DNA of 64,000 bases. Origin: Cupriavidus metallidurans CH34 (GTDB lineage: Bacteria > Pseudomonadota > Gammaproteobacteria > Burkholderiales > Burkholderiaceae). Under the pieces are notes generated by a model that did not search any database, had not been told where the DNA came from, and worked only from the letters and a program-made list of their open reading frames with translations. Both the position numbers and the translations under genes were made by a program. Within the stretch, counting starts at the first letter, position 1, and each line of letters opens with the position of its first letter. Below are positions 17,826 to 26,877 of the stretch, one piece after another. Location of the stretch: positions 868,001-932,000 of the forward strand of contig NC_007973.1 in assembly GCF_000196015.1 (NCBI RefSeq), read 5' to 3'.

Positions 17826-18422
17826 ATGCATAACTATCGTTTTTGCCCGCAATGCGGTTCGGAACTTGAGCATTTGCCAATGTCTGGACGCTATCGCCAT
17901 GTTTGCCTGCGGGATGGCTGCGGATTCGTGCATTGGGACAATCCGTTGCCGGTGCTGGCGGCCGTGGTCGAGTACGAGGGCAAGCTGCTGCTGGCACGCA
18001 ATGCCGTGTGGCCCGAGAAGATGTTCGCGCTGGTGACCGGCTTTATGGAACGTGACGAAACGCCGGAACTGGGCGTGGCACGCGAGCTCAAGGAAGAGAC
18101 CAATCTCGATACCGTGTCGGCATCGCTGATCGGTGTCTACGACTTCATGCGCAAGAACGAGCTGATCATTGCCTACCACGTTCAGGCGACCGGGAATATC
18201 CAGCTGTCGGAAGAGTTGGCGGAGTACAAGCTCGTGGCACCGGAGAAGATGCGGATCTGGAATGCGGGTACCGGCTTCGCCGTGGCCGATTTCCTGGAGC
18301 GCCGCGGAATGCCGGTGCGCTTCTATGATCGCGCCACCGGTGACGACATTCCCGATCCGCGTCGCCCGACCGACTTCAGCCTGCTCGGCGCTTCGCTACA
18401 ATACGGCATCTATCAGAAATAG
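17826..18422 (+). CDS. Nudix hydrolase with N-terminal zinc ribbon
   Basis: 198 residues. The zinc ribbon uses Cys7, Cys10, Cys27 and Cys32, as in NADH pyrophosphatase NudC. The Nudix box (72-94) reads GFMERDE...RELKEETNL, so the usual Gly near the end of the box is Asn93 and the metal-binding Glu residues are kept. No SQPWPFPxS NudC signature follows, so this is not a canonical NudC. Likely hydrolyses a nucleoside diphosphate derivative. 12 bp upstream of a tusA-like gene, in the same direction. Confidence 0.88.
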   Translation: MHNYRFCPQCGSELEHLPMSGRYRHVCLRDGCGFVHWDNPLPVLAAVVEYEGKLLLARNAVWPEKMFALVTGFMERDETPELGVARELKEETNLDTVSASLIGVYDFMRKNELIIAYHVQATGNIQLSEELAEYKLVAPEKMRIWNAGTGFAVADFLERRGMPVRFYDRATGDDIPDPRRPTDFSLLGASLQYGIYQK

Positions 18423-18434
18423 AAGGTGTGAGGA

Positions 18435-18662
18435 ATGGATTTCCAGAAAGAAGTGGACGCCCGCGGCCTGAATTGCCCGCTGCCGATCCTGCGGACCAAG
18501 AAGGCGCTGGCTGACATGGCCAGTGGCGAAGTGCTCAAGGTGCTGGCCACTGATCCGGGCGCCACGCGCGATTTCCAGGCATTCGCGAAGCAGACGGGCA
18601 ATGAGTTGCTGTCGCACGCCGAGGTCGACAAGGTTTTTGTGTTCTACATGAAGCGTCGTTGA
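18435..18662 (+). CDS. TusA-family sulfurtransferase
   Basis: 75 residues with the invariant RGLNCPLPILRTKKAL motif; the Cys of CPLP carries the persulfide. TusA/SirA proteins relay sulfur in tRNA thiolation, molybdenum cofactor or sulfur oxidation. Length and fold match single-domain TusA. It follows the Nudix gene closely and ends at a bidirectional terminator. Which sulfur route it serves here is not evident. Confidence 0.93.
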   Translation: MDFQKEVDARGLNCPLPILRTKKALADMASGEVLKVLATDPGATRDFQAFAKQTGNELLSHAEVDKVFVFYMKRR

Positions 18663-18684
18663 TCCCCGGTTGTGCTTTATGCGC

Positions 18685-18720
18685 AATAAAAAACGGACGC
18701 CAAGGCGTCCGTTTTTTATT
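18685..18720. terminator. Bidirectional terminator between tusA-like and FKBP genes
   Basis: AAAAAACGGACGC (18688-18700) and GCGTCCGTTTTTT flank a short loop, giving A-tract/stem/T-tract symmetry. It can end both the plus-strand tusA-like transcript and the minus-strand FKBP gene. Confidence 0.92.
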
Positions 18721-18733
18721 GGCGGGTTCTGGC

Positions 18734-19081
18734 TCAGACCGCGAGCAGTTCCACTTCGAACAGCAGCGTGGCGTTCGGAGGAATCACACCACCGGCGCCA
18801 CGGGCACCGTAGCCCAGGTCGGCGGGAATGACCAGGCGGCGTGTGCCACCAACCTTCATGCCTTGCACGCCTTCGTCCCAACCGCGAATGACGTGGCCGG
18901 CGCCCAGCGGGAACACGAACGGGTCGTTACGATCCTTGCTCGAATCGAACTTGCGGCCAGCCTGGCCGTTCTCGAAGAGCCAGCCGGTGTAGTGCACGGT
19001 CACATGCTTGCCTGCCTTGGCTTCGTCGCCCGAACCGACGACGGTGTCTTCGAATTGCAGGCCGGAGGGAGTGGTTTGCAT
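18734..19081 (-). CDS. FKBP-type peptidyl-prolyl cis-trans isomerase
   Basis: 115 residues, a single FKBP domain without a signal peptide, so cytoplasmic. Conserved elements include VTVHYTGWL, the KFDSSKDRNDPFVFPLGAGHVIRGWDEG region (split here by the pocket Asp, Phe, Val, Ile and Trp) and YGARGAGGVIPPNATLLFEVELL. It catalyses prolyl isomerisation. Convergent with tusA across a shared terminator, 30 bp from the yaeQ gene on the same strand. Confidence 0.95.
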   Translation of the reverse strand: MQTTPSGLQFEDTVVGSGDEAKAGKHVTVHYTGWLFENGQAGRKFDSSKDRNDPFVFPLGAGHVIRGWDEGVQGMKVGGTRRLVIPADLGYGARGAGGVIPPNATLLFEVELLAV

Positions 19082-19111
19082 CGCAGTCTTCCTTTTGAGT
19101 GTGGCTGGGAA

Positions 19112-19660
19112 TCAATCGTCCGCGCGCTGGAGTACTTCGCGCGTAATCTGCACATTGTGGTCGTCGTCACTGACCCAGATGTCGCCATCCTGGATGGTCA
19201 CGGACAGGCGCATGGCACGCTGGGCCATACGTGCCAGCGCTTCCACGGCATCCGAAGGCACATTGTAGATGGTCACGTTGCGCAGCTTGCTGGCCTTGCC
19301 CGACATGCCTTTCCACCACTCACGTGCGCTGGCGCTCTGGTAGGTATAGACAGTGACGTGATCGGCACGCGCGGCGGCACGCTTCAGCCGGGTTTCGTCG
19401 GGCTGGCCGAGGTCGATCCAGTGGGAAATGTCGCCGGTCAGCGTCTTGTCCCAGAGATCGGGTTCGTCGGGTTCGTCCAGGCCGCGAGTGAAGGTCAGCG
19501 TCTCGGTGGCTTCGCAGGCAAAGGCCAACAGGCGGACCATCATGCGTGCGTCGTTCTCGGACGGGTGTTGGGCAATGGTCAGCGTGTGGCTGCCGTAGTA
19601 CGGCCGATCCATGTCGGACACGGACAGGTCGGCTTTGAAAATGGTGGACTTGAGCGCCAT
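19112..19660 (-). CDS. YaeQ family protein
   Basis: 182 residues beginning MALKSTIFKADLSVSDMDR, the YaeQ family start, with DLWDKTLTGDISHWIDLGQPDE in the middle. YaeQ has a PD-(D/E)XK nuclease-like fold; nuclease activity is not established and E. coli YaeQ has been linked to RfaH suppression by older work. Same strand and close spacing to the FKBP gene suggests cotranscription. Confidence 0.93.
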   Translation of the reverse strand: MALKSTIFKADLSVSDMDRPYYGSHTLTIAQHPSENDARMMVRLLAFACEATETLTFTRGLDEPDEPDLWDKTLTGDISHWIDLGQPDETRLKRAAARADHVTVYTYQSASAREWWKGMSGKASKLRNVTIYNVPSDAVEALARMAQRAMRLSVTIQDGDIWVSDDDHNVQITREVLQRADD

Positions 19661-19792
19661 GGGATCAGGTAAGCGGCACGCGCCAGCAATCGTGCTCTGT
19701 GCGCGAAAGGCCGAATCATACGTGATCCGGACGTCGACACGATGGAAATGGGGTAGCCGGGGCGGTAATTGTCCCGGCTGGCCCGCGCCGGG

Positions 19793-20101
19793 TCAGCGCT
19801 TGCGATAGTCGGCGAGCCAGAAGCGCAGCAGGGCGGAAGCCAGTATCAAGCCCAGGAACGAGGCGGCCGCCACCAATGCAATACCGCCATCACTGTTGAT
19901 GTCGCCTTCAACGGCTACACCAGCGATCAACGTCCCGACCATGACGGCGAGCAGCGGCAGCAACAGCGCGCCACGGCCATAGGTCTTGTAGGCCCAGAGT
20001 GGAAATCGGCGAAGAAAATCGGCGGGAATGCTGCACGCCAGGCAGGCGCCGGCAGCAGCTAGCGACGCCGCAACGACGTCGTTCAGGTGAATCATGCTCA
20101 T
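19793..20101 (-). CDS. Hypothetical small membrane protein
   Basis: 102 residues with three hydrophobic segments (VVAASLAAAGACLACSI; ALLLPLLAVMVGTLIAGVAV; GIALVAAASFLGLILASALL) and a basic tail (RFWLADYRKR). The start may be at 20101 or two codons later at 20095. I recognise no family. It stands alone between yaeQ and the yceI gene, both on the same strand. Confidence 0.6.
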   Translation of the reverse strand: MSMIHLNDVVAASLAAAGACLACSIPADFLRRFPLWAYKTYGRGALLLPLLAVMVGTLIAGVAVEGDINSDGGIALVAAASFLGLILASALLRFWLADYRKR

Positions 20102-20228
20102 CTTGGCTCGCGCATCGCCGTTCGCAGTGAGGCTACGCGGCTGGATGGTCTTGGCAAAGGGCTGATTTTACTGAACTTCTTCCAGCTAAAGGTGACGCCG
20201 GGGCGCCTTCGACAGGCTGTGCCGCTGG

Positions 20229-20822
20229 CTATTTTCCCGCAGGTTCCGCCGCGCCGGCGGGGGATGCTTCGACCGACACCTGAAGTGTGACCAGATCGCC
20301 GACCTCGGGCAGGAAGCGTGTTACCCCGAAGGCGCTGCGCGGAAAACTGGCATGGAAGTCGCCGCCGCACACGTTCCGCCTGACACCGAACAGGACCGTC
20401 TCGCCGCAACTGAAACGATCGGCCTCGAGGCGCAAGGGTTGGCTGATGCCATGGAGCGATAGTGAACCTTCCACGGCGACAAGCTTGCCGTTCTCGACAA
20501 TAAAGCGGTTCGCCTGTAGCCGGGCAACGGGGAAGTTCTGGGCGTCGAGGAACTGCGCGGAACGCAGCACTCCATCGAGACTGCGGTTTCCCGTGTCGAT
20601 GGAGTCGGTGTCAACGGTGAAGTCGATGGACCCGGTGCCGCTGTCGGGGTCATAAAGAATGCGTCCATCCATCTTGCCGAAGCGGCCACGAACCGTGGTG
20701 CGTTCAAAGTGACTCGCACCGAAGTACACGGTGGTGTGTGTTGGGTCCACGGTGTAGGTGGCCGGCGCGGCCAGGGCAGGGGAGGCCAGCAGTGCTGCGG
20801 CAATCGGAAGGACGACGCGCAT
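20229..20822 (-). CDS. YceI family periplasmic protein
   Basis: 197 residues from ATG 20822, which is preceded by GGAGG at good spacing; in-frame ATG 20840 and GTG 20846 lie upstream and are less well placed. The N-terminus is a signal peptide (VVLPIAAALLASPALA-AP). The mature part is the YceI lipocalin-like barrel: YTVDPTHTTVYFGASHFERT and GTGSIDFTVDTDSIDTGNRSLD. Family members bind polyisoprenoids or other amphiphiles in the periplasm and are often stress induced. Two Cys residues (FSCGETVLFGVRRNVCGGDF) could form a disulfide, which is less usual. Confidence 0.9.
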   Translation of the reverse strand: MRVVLPIAAALLASPALAAPATYTVDPTHTTVYFGASHFERTTVRGRFGKMDGRILYDPDSGTGSIDFTVDTDSIDTGNRSLDGVLRSAQFLDAQNFPVARLQANRFIVENGKLVAVEGSLSLHGISQPLRLEADRFSCGETVLFGVRRNVCGGDFHASFPRSAFGVTRFLPEVGDLVTLQVSVEASPAGAAEPAGK

Positions 20823-20861
20823 TTGGGGCCTCCGCTTCATGGACACAATCCGTGGACAGAC

Positions 20862-21245
20862 TCAGTGAACGAAGACGGGCAGCAGGAATATGCCGATCAC
20901 TGTCAGTTGCCCAACCGTCCAGAACAACGTGCGTAGCGTGGCGCGATCGGTCAGGTAGCAAATGGTGTACAGAACCCGGATGACGATGAAAGCAATCGCC
21001 AGTTCGTCGATTCGTGCTTGCGGTGCGGCCAGATGCGAGGCGATCAGCACGGCGGCCGCGAAGAATGGGAATGCCTCGAAATGATTGCGGTGAGCCATGT
21101 CGGCACGCCGCGCGCGGCCGCTCTGTCGTTCCAGCCAGGCACGTGGGTCATGGTTGTCGTAACCACGGCTACCGGCCTTGGCAACGGCGACGGTCAGGAC
21201 TGGCATCAGGCCAGCCACGAGTACACACCAGAACGCGATTGGCAT
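20862..21245 (-). CDS. MAPEG family membrane protein
   Basis: 127 residues with four hydrophobic segments and the MAPEG core: RADMAHRNHFEAFPFFAAAVLIA, with the conserved Asn and Glu that bind glutathione in eukaryotic members, and RVLYTICYLTD. Bacterial MAPEG proteins of this size are poorly characterised; glutathione-dependent chemistry is possible. It is 39 bp upstream of the yceI gene on the same strand. Confidence 0.88.
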   Translation of the reverse strand: MPIAFWCVLVAGLMPVLTVAVAKAGSRGYDNHDPRAWLERQSGRARRADMAHRNHFEAFPFFAAAVLIASHLAAPQARIDELAIAFIVIRVLYTICYLTDRATLRTLFWTVGQLTVIGIFLLPVFVH

Positions 21246-21353
21246 TGATGCTCCTTGGAAGCCGCTTCGCCTTCGATTTGAAACGGCTAATCTGTGACAA
21301 GTTGACGAGGCGACGGCATTGTGCCGTCGCCCCGTGATCGCACTGCCTGGCGT

Positions 21354-21590
21354 TCAGGCTGCCACCACCTTGATGCGCACACCACCGGTGCCGCCCACGC
21401 CGACCACCTGGCCAGCGCGGATCTTCGCGGTCTTGCGCGACTCGGGCGCACCGTCCACCGATACCTCGCCCGCCGCGACCAGCGCCTTGCCGGCACCGCC
21501 ACTGTCGCAGACGCCGGCAAGCTTCAGCAGGTCATTCAGCGCGATGAACTCGCGATCAAGCGGAAAAGTAATGGTTTGCGCCATGCTCAC
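21354..21590 (-). CDS. S4-domain RNA-binding protein (YbcJ-like)
   Basis: 78 residues, almost entirely one S4 domain: [33 protein letters not shown] followed by a basic KIRAGQVV turn. YbcJ-like proteins bind RNA and probably act in ribosome or RNA metabolism. Its ATG overlaps the glnS stop codon (21587-21590), so the two are translationally coupled. Confidence 0.9.
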   Translation of the reverse strand: MSMAQTITFPLDREFIALNDLLKLAGVCDSGGAGKALVAAGEVSVDGAPESRKTAKIRAGQVVGVGGTGGVRIKVVAA

Positions 21591-23335
21591 TTGCCCCAGC
21601 TGTCCTTGAGTCCAACCGTGCGGTTGAACACCGGCTTGCCCGGCTGCGAATCCACTCGGTCCGCCACGAAGTAACCGTGCCGCTCGAACTGGAAACGGTC
21701 CTCTGGTTTGGCATCGCGTAGGCCCGGCTCCAGATAGGCGGTCACGACCTTCTTCGATTCCGGATTCAGCGCGTCCAGGAAGTTCTTGCCACCGGCATCC
21801 GGGTTCGGATCGTTGAACAGACGGTCGTACAGGCGGACTTCGGCTTCACACGCGTGAGGCGCGCTGACCCAGTGGATGTTGCCCTTGACCTTTACGCTGT
21901 CCGCGCCAGGCGTGCCGCTCTTGGTTTCCGGCAGGTAGTTCGCGTGCACGGCAATCACGTTGCCGTCGGCATCCTTGTCGACGCCGGTGCATTCGATCAC
22001 ATAACCGTAGCGCAGGCGCACCTTGTTGCCTGGGAACAGACGGAAGTAGCCCTTCGGCGGGTTCTCGTTGAAGTCTTCGCGCTCGATCCACAGCTCACGC
22101 GACAGCGGGAACACGCGGCGGCCCATTTCAGGCTGCTTCGGGTGCACCGGCGCCGAGCATTCCTCGCTCTGGCCTTCCGGGTAGTTGTCCAGGATCAGCT
22201 TGAGCGGGTCCAGCACGGCAACGCTGCGCGGTGCCCGCGCGTCGAGGTCATCACGGACCGCGCCTTCGAGCGTGCTCATGTCGATCCAGCTATCGGCCTT
22301 TGACACACCCACGCGATCGCAGAAGAGCTGGATCGACTCGGGCGTGTAGCCGCGGCGGCGGATACCGACGATGGTGGGCATCCGCGGATCGTCCCAGCCG
22401 GTCACGCGCTGCTCGTCCACGAGCTGCTTCAGGCGTCGCTTGCTGGTGATCGCGTAGGTCAGGTTCAGGCGCGCGAATTCGTATTGATGCGGCAGCGGAT
22501 TGGCGAACACGCCAGCGTCGCGCAGGTGCTCGAGCACCCAGTCATAGAGCGGGCGGTTGTTTTCGAACTCGAGCGTGCACAGCGAATGCGTGATGTTCTC
22601 GATCGCGTCCGAGATGCAATGCGTGAAGTCGTACATCGGGTAGATGCACCACTTGTCGCCGGTACGGTGGTGATGGGCGTGGCGGATGCGGTAGAGCACC
22701 GGATCGCGCATCACGATGTTCGGGGCGGTCATGTCGATCTTCGCGCGCAGCACGTGCTCGCCGTCGGCGTACTTGCCGTCGCGCATCTCGCGGAACAGCT
22801 TCAGGTTCTCCTCGACCGAGCGGTCGCGGAACGGCGACGGCTTGCCCGGCTCGGAAAAGTTGCCGCGCATGGCGGCGATCTGCTCGGCGCTCTGGCTGTC
22901 CACATAGGCCACGCCGCGCTCGATCAGCGTCTCGGCAAACTTGTAGAGCTGGTCGAAGTAGTCGCTCGCGAAGTACAGGTGCGGCGTGCTGCCCGCCTGG
23001 GCGCTATCCCAGGAGAAGCCGAGCCAGTGCACGGCATCGATGATCGAGTCGACGTACTCGGTGTCTTCCTTCACCGGGTTCGTGTCATCGAAGCGCAGAT
23101 GGCAGCGGCCGGCATAGTCGCGGGCCAGCCCGAAGTTCACGCAGATGCTCTTGGCGTGACCAATGTGCAGGTAGCCGTTCGGCTCCGGCGGGAAGCGCGT
23201 GATGACTGTCGGCAGCGGGTCGCCTTGCTTGTCCGCGCGGCCGGCGTAGGTGCCGGTGGCGAGGTCCTGGTCGATGATGCTCCGCAGGAAGTTGGAGGCG
23301 GCGGGCGTGTCGTTGGGTTTGGTGTCGTGGCTCAT
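21587..23335 (-). CDS. glnS: Glutaminyl-tRNA synthetase
   Basis: 582-residue class I synthetase that charges tRNA-Gln, usual length for the bacterial enzyme. The HIGH motif is at 57-60 in [17 protein letters not shown] and the KMSKS equivalent is ITSKRRL, as in other GlnRS where the motif is degenerate. C-terminal anticodon-binding beta barrels follow (about 350-560). ATG at 23335; 279 bp separate it from the divergent CoA-transferase gene. The S4-domain gene follows with a 4-bp overlap. Confidence 0.97.
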   Translation of the reverse strand: MSHDTKPNDTPAASNFLRSIIDQDLATGTYAGRADKQGDPLPTVITRFPPEPNGYLHIGHAKSICVNFGLARDYAGRCHLRFDDTNPVKEDTEYVDSIIDAVHWLGFSWDSAQAGSTPHLYFASDYFDQLYKFAETLIERGVAYVDSQSAEQIAAMRGNFSEPGKPSPFRDRSVEENLKLFREMRDGKYADGEHVLRAKIDMTAPNIVMRDPVLYRIRHAHHHRTGDKWCIYPMYDFTHCISDAIENITHSLCTLEFENNRPLYDWVLEHLRDAGVFANPLPHQYEFARLNLTYAITSKRRLKQLVDEQRVTGWDDPRMPTIVGIRRRGYTPESIQLFCDRVGVSKADSWIDMSTLEGAVRDDLDARAPRSVAVLDPLKLILDNYPEGQSEECSAPVHPKQPEMGRRVFPLSRELWIEREDFNENPPKGYFRLFPGNKVRLRYGYVIECTGVDKDADGNVIAVHANYLPETKSGTPGADSVKVKGNIHWVSAPHACEAEVRLYDRLFNDPNPDAGGKNFLDALNPESKKVVTAYLEPGLRDAKPEDRFQFERHGYFVADRVDSQPGKPVFNRTVGLKDSWGK

Positions 23336-23614
23336 GTTGTCGCCGCAACGGGGGCGGCTCGATTGCTTGGGCGGACGGTCCGGGCCTGGATTGACCCGGT
23401 TTGCGGTCCTGATGTTCCGTGGAATGGGGCGATTTTACCGTGCCTGCGGGGTAACCCGGCACCTGCGGGGCTTTTTCCGAATCGTCTCACGGCGCGATGG
23501 GCTGAAGTGGTGCAGAATCCACCAGATATCAGGGTCGTCATCGTGCGGTAGACCTCGGGCCGTGGTGCGCAATCGTCGCACAGTCCGGGGCTTGCCGCTG
23601 CTGGAATACAAGCC

Positions 23615-25066
23615 ATGAACTCCGCTTCCTTCGCCACCGTTCCCCCCCAAACTGCCCCCGATGCCTTGGCCGCGCTCTGGCGCGAGGCCGGGATGCCCCC
23701 GGAAGCACTTGGGCATCTGACGCTGACCGGCGCCGATCCGGTTCTCCCATCCAGCTTCGCCATTGGCACTGCGGCCCAGACCAGCCTGGGCGCGTCGGCG
23801 CTGGCTGCCGCCGCGTTGTGGGCGCAGCGGACCGGCAACTGGCAGGGCGTCGCGGTCGATATGCGCCATGCCATGGCCGAGTTTCGCAGCGAGCGCTATC
23901 TGCGCGTCAAAGGTGGCGCCGCGCCCGAGCTATGGGACAAGATCGCGGGGCTGTACCCGTGCGGCGATGGCCGCTGGGTCAGGCTGCATACGAATTTTCC
24001 GCATCATCGGGATGGCGTGCTGAAGCTTCTGCATTGCGCGCACGACAAGGATGCCGTGCGCGCTGCGCTGTCCAAGTGGAAGGCCGAGGACTTCGAAGCG
24101 GCGGCCTCGGACGCCGGCATGGTCGTGGCGGCGATGCGGACCTATGACGAATGGCAGGCGCACCCGCAGGCTCAGGCGTTGCGGGGGCTCCCGCCGGTCA
24201 TCATCGAACGGATCGGCGATGCGCCGCCGATGCCGTTGCCGGCATTTGCACCCCAGGCCGAAATCAATGTCGATGCCAGGCCGTTGTCCGGCGTGCGCGT
24301 GCTCGACTTCACGCGCATCATCGCCGGCCCGGTGGCGGGGCGGACATTGGCCGCCCACGGCGCCGATGTGTTGCTGGTCACGGCTGCACACCTGCCGTCG
24401 ATTCCGCCGCTCGTTATCGATACCGGGCGTGGCAAACGCTCCTGCCAGCTCGATCTGCGTGACGCGGATGACAAGCGCGCGCTGCACAAGCTGCTGCACG
24501 GCGCCGATGTCGTGGTGCAGGGGTATCGCCCGAACGGGCTGGCGGAGCTCGGGGTCGGTGCCGAAGCCGCGGCGCGCGCGCGTCCGGGCATCGTCTATGT
24601 GTCGCTATCTGCTTATGGCCATGTCGGGCCGTGGGCGGGCAAGCGTGGTTTCGATTCGCTCGTGCAGACGGCCACCGGCTTCAATGACGACGAAGCCCGT
24701 GCAGCGGGCTCCACCGAGCCGAAGCCGCTCCCGGCACAGGTGCTGGATCATGCCGCGGGGTATCTGCTGGCCTTCGGCGCGATGGCGGCGCTGCACCGCC
24801 GTGCGGTGGAAGGCGGAAGCTGGCATGTGCGCGTGTCGCTGGCCCAGGTCGGGCAATGGTTGCGCGGGCTAGGTCGCCTGCCGGATGGCTTCAGCGTGCC
24901 CGACCAGCACATCGACGAGATTTCGGACCTGCTCGAAGTGCAGGAGTCGGGCTTCGGCGAGTTGACCGTGGTGCGTCACGCGGCCCAGTTATCGGCAACG
25001 CCGGCATATTGGGCGTTGCCTTCCGAACCACTCGGTACCCACGCGGCCGAGTGGCTGCCGCGCTAG
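23615..25066 (+). CDS. Class III CoA-transferase (CaiB/BaiF family)
   Basis: 483 residues. The second half has the family core: LSGVRVLDFTRIIAGPVAGRTLAAHGADVLLV, followed by LDLRDADDKRALHKLLHGADVVVQGYRP. The Asp of QVLDHAAGY is in the place of the catalytic Asp. The first 215 residues are an extra N-terminal portion, also CoA-transferase-like, so the gene resembles an internally duplicated or divergent member. It moves CoA between carboxylic acids; substrate unknown. The 3' end overlaps the convergent PPOX gene by 4 bp. Confidence 0.88.
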   Translation: MNSASFATVPPQTAPDALAALWREAGMPPEALGHLTLTGADPVLPSSFAIGTAAQTSLGASALAAAALWAQRTGNWQGVAVDMRHAMAEFRSERYLRVKGGAAPELWDKIAGLYPCGDGRWVRLHTNFPHHRDGVLKLLHCAHDKDAVRAALSKWKAEDFEAAASDAGMVVAAMRTYDEWQAHPQAQALRGLPPVIIERIGDAPPMPLPAFAPQAEINVDARPLSGVRVLDFTRIIAGPVAGRTLAAHGADVLLVTAAHLPSIPPLVIDTGRGKRSCQLDLRDADDKRALHKLLHGADVVVQGYRPNGLAELGVGAEAAARARPGIVYVSLSAYGHVGPWAGKRGFDSLVQTATGFNDDEARAAGSTEPKPLPAQVLDHAAGYLLAFGAMAALHRRAVEGGSWHVRVSLAQVGQWLRGLGRLPDGFSVPDQHIDEISDLLEVQESGFGELTVVRHAAQLSATPAYWALPSEPLGTHAAEWLPR

Positions 25067-25680
25067 TAGAGGTTATTGCGCAGGCGGTCCGGGAGTTCGC
25101 GATCGTAGGTGGCGGCGTCGATCGCATTCTGGCTCAGCGTTGCGACGATCGTGCCATTGCTCGGCAGCGCCTCGCGTGAAATCTGCGCGTCGGCGGACCA
25201 CAGGTGCGATCGCATCAGCGCGCGGGCGCACTGGAAGAATACCAAGTGGATTGCGATGACGAGCACCGAGGTCGGCGCTTTGTCCTGCACCACGCAGCGG
25301 GCGATCAGGTCCGGATCCGTGGAGATCTTTGCGGTCCCGCTGACACGCAGTGTTTCGTTGACGCCCGGAATCAGGAACAGCAGTCCCACGCGCGGGTCGG
25401 CAATGATATTGCGCAGGCTGTCGATGCGATTGTTCCTGCGACGGTCCGGCAGCAACAACGTGCGATCGTCGAGCACATGCACGAATCCAGGCGCGTCGCC
25501 GCGTGGGGAGCAGTCGCCTCCCTTGCCGCTGGCCGTCGAGAGTAGGCAGAACGGTGACGCCTCCACAAAGGCTCGGTAATGCGGGTGGAGGTAGTCCACC
25601 TCCTTGGCAAGCGATGCCCCTGACGGTTCGGCGTACAACGATTCGAGATCGGCAAGTGTGGCAATGTCGTGCGATGGCAT
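25063..25680 (-). CDS. Pyridoxamine 5'-phosphate oxidase family flavoprotein (MSMEG_1061-like)
   Basis: 205 residues of the split-barrel FMN-binding fold. Conserved parts: FVEASPFCLLSTASGKGGDCSPRGDAPGF-type strand region, RNNRIDSLRNIIADPRVGLLFLIPG and NETLRVSGTAKI, matching the MSMEG_1061 subfamily of PPOX proteins. These bind FMN and probably reduce small molecules; the reaction is not known. 13 bp downstream of the phzF-like gene on the same strand, so likely cotranscribed. Confidence 0.88.
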   Translation of the reverse strand: MPSHDIATLADLESLYAEPSGASLAKEVDYLHPHYRAFVEASPFCLLSTASGKGGDCSPRGDAPGFVHVLDDRTLLLPDRRRNNRIDSLRNIIADPRVGLLFLIPGVNETLRVSGTAKISTDPDLIARCVVQDKAPTSVLVIAIHLVFFQCARALMRSHLWSADAQISREALPSNGTIVATLSQNAIDAATYDRELPDRLRNNLY

Positions 25681-25693
25681 GGCAGAGTCCTTG

Positions 25694-26554
25694 TCAGAGT
25701 GTCACGGTGCCGCGACCGAGTTCGATCACGCGGCCGCCCACGCGAATCGCGCCCTCGGTGGTCACGTTCAGGTCCAGCCGGCAGCGGCGATCGACGAACT
25801 CGCCCTGGTCCACCTCGTAGCTGGCGGGCAACTGGTGGCCCGTTGCTACGAGCCATCCGCCCAGGTTGGCGCAAGCGGAGCCAGTGCCTGGGTCTTCCGC
25901 TACGCCGCCGCCTTGCTTGGTGAAGAAATACCGCACGAGTGCCTTGCCTGGCTGTTCCGGGTCGAATGCAAAGACATAGGCGGTCTTGCGGCCCAGGCTG
26001 CTTTGCGGCCAGCGATCGAGCCGGCTGCTGTCCGGTTGTGCGCGACGTACTGCGTCGGGCGTCTTCACGGGGACCAGCAATTGGTCGGCGCCGGTGTCGA
26101 CCCACATCGGTGATCCGGCAAGATCGTCCATGGTCAGGCCCAGCAACGATGCCATCTCGGCATCCGGCAGGCCCGCCGGGGCGGTCTTCGGCGCGCCCGT
26201 GTGCGGCGCGGTCAGTGTCCAGCGGTCACCCTTGGCCGTGACCGGGACCACGCCGGCCTTGAATTCGAGCGAAAGCGCGTCACCCGTTTTCATCAGGTCC
26301 CGTACTACGTGCGCCGTGCCAAGCGTCGGATGGCCTGCGAAGCGCATCTCGTATCCCGGCGTGAATATGCGCACGGCGGCGTTGGCGTTGTCGGATGGGA
26401 GCACGAAGGTGGTCTCCGACAAGTTGAACTGCAGGGCCAGCGCCTGCATGGTCGCGTCATCGAGTCCGCGCGCGTCCTCGAACACACACAGGGGATTGCC
26501 GCCGAAGGTGGACTCGGCGAATACGTTGACGATTCGGTAGGCAAAAGTAGGCAT
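25694..26554 (-). CDS. PhzF family isomerase-like protein
   Basis: 286 residues of the diaminopimelate epimerase-like PhzF fold. Signature stretches: FGGNPLCVFEDARGL, FTPGYEMRFAGHPTLGTAHV with the GHPTLG substrate loop, and EDPGTGSACANLGGWL. LSETTFV holds the catalytic-type Glu. PhzF enzymes isomerise or epimerise acidic substrates; the phenazine role is restricted to true phz clusters and is not implied here. I chose ATG 26554; an in-frame extension to 26668 is not conserved. Confidence 0.9.
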   Translation of the reverse strand: MPTFAYRIVNVFAESTFGGNPLCVFEDARGLDDATMQALALQFNLSETTFVLPSDNANAAVRIFTPGYEMRFAGHPTLGTAHVVRDLMKTGDALSLEFKAGVVPVTAKGDRWTLTAPHTGAPKTAPAGLPDAEMASLLGLTMDDLAGSPMWVDTGADQLLVPVKTPDAVRRAQPDSSRLDRWPQSSLGRKTAYVFAFDPEQPGKALVRYFFTKQGGGVAEDPGTGSACANLGGWLVATGHQLPASYEVDQGEFVDRRCRLDLNVTTEGAIRVGGRVIELGRGTVTL

Positions 26555-26790
26555 GGGGGCGGCTTTCCAGAAATCAGCGACTCGGCAAGTGTACGGGAGC
26601 CTCCACGCCATGCCATGCACAGTTTCACGCGAATGCAGCGGAACAGTTGCAGTCGGGACCTGATGCAAGCGGCGCGCGCATTTGAGCGAACTACGATTGG
26701 CGCGTTCTGCATCGATATCGCCGATGCCGTGGCGATCGAGCGCTTCCTGAGCCTGCCGGTGTATTGAGTACTAAGCGTGGCAATCCCGGA
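26555..26790. other. Intergenic region between phzF-like gene and ggt terminator
   Basis: Part of a 323-bp gap. It should hold the promoter of the phzF-like gene. I see no clear gene; a short plus-strand reading frame ending at 26767 (tail IADAVAIERFLSLPVY) is protein-like enough to be a possible gene remnant but has no support beyond appearance. Confidence 0.3.
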
Positions 26791-26826
26791 ATGAAAATAG
26801 GCGCCATGGGTTTCCCCATGGCGCCT
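26791..26826 (-). terminator. Rho-independent terminator of gamma-glutamyltransferase gene
   Basis: AGGCGCCATGGG (26799-26810) and CCCATGGCGCCT (26815-26826) form a 12-bp perfect stem with a 4-nt loop. On the minus strand it is followed by ATTTTCATT. Confidence 0.8.
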
Positions 26827-26877
26827 CGCAGGACTTCTACTACGTACTACCTACAGCGGTACAACTAAACCTCTGCC

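Noticed and set aside
26201..26767. 188-residue plus-strand frame opposite phzF, with a protein-like tail
   Set aside because: Mostly an antisense shadow; only the last 34 codons look protein-like and there is no promoter, ribosome site or family to support it.
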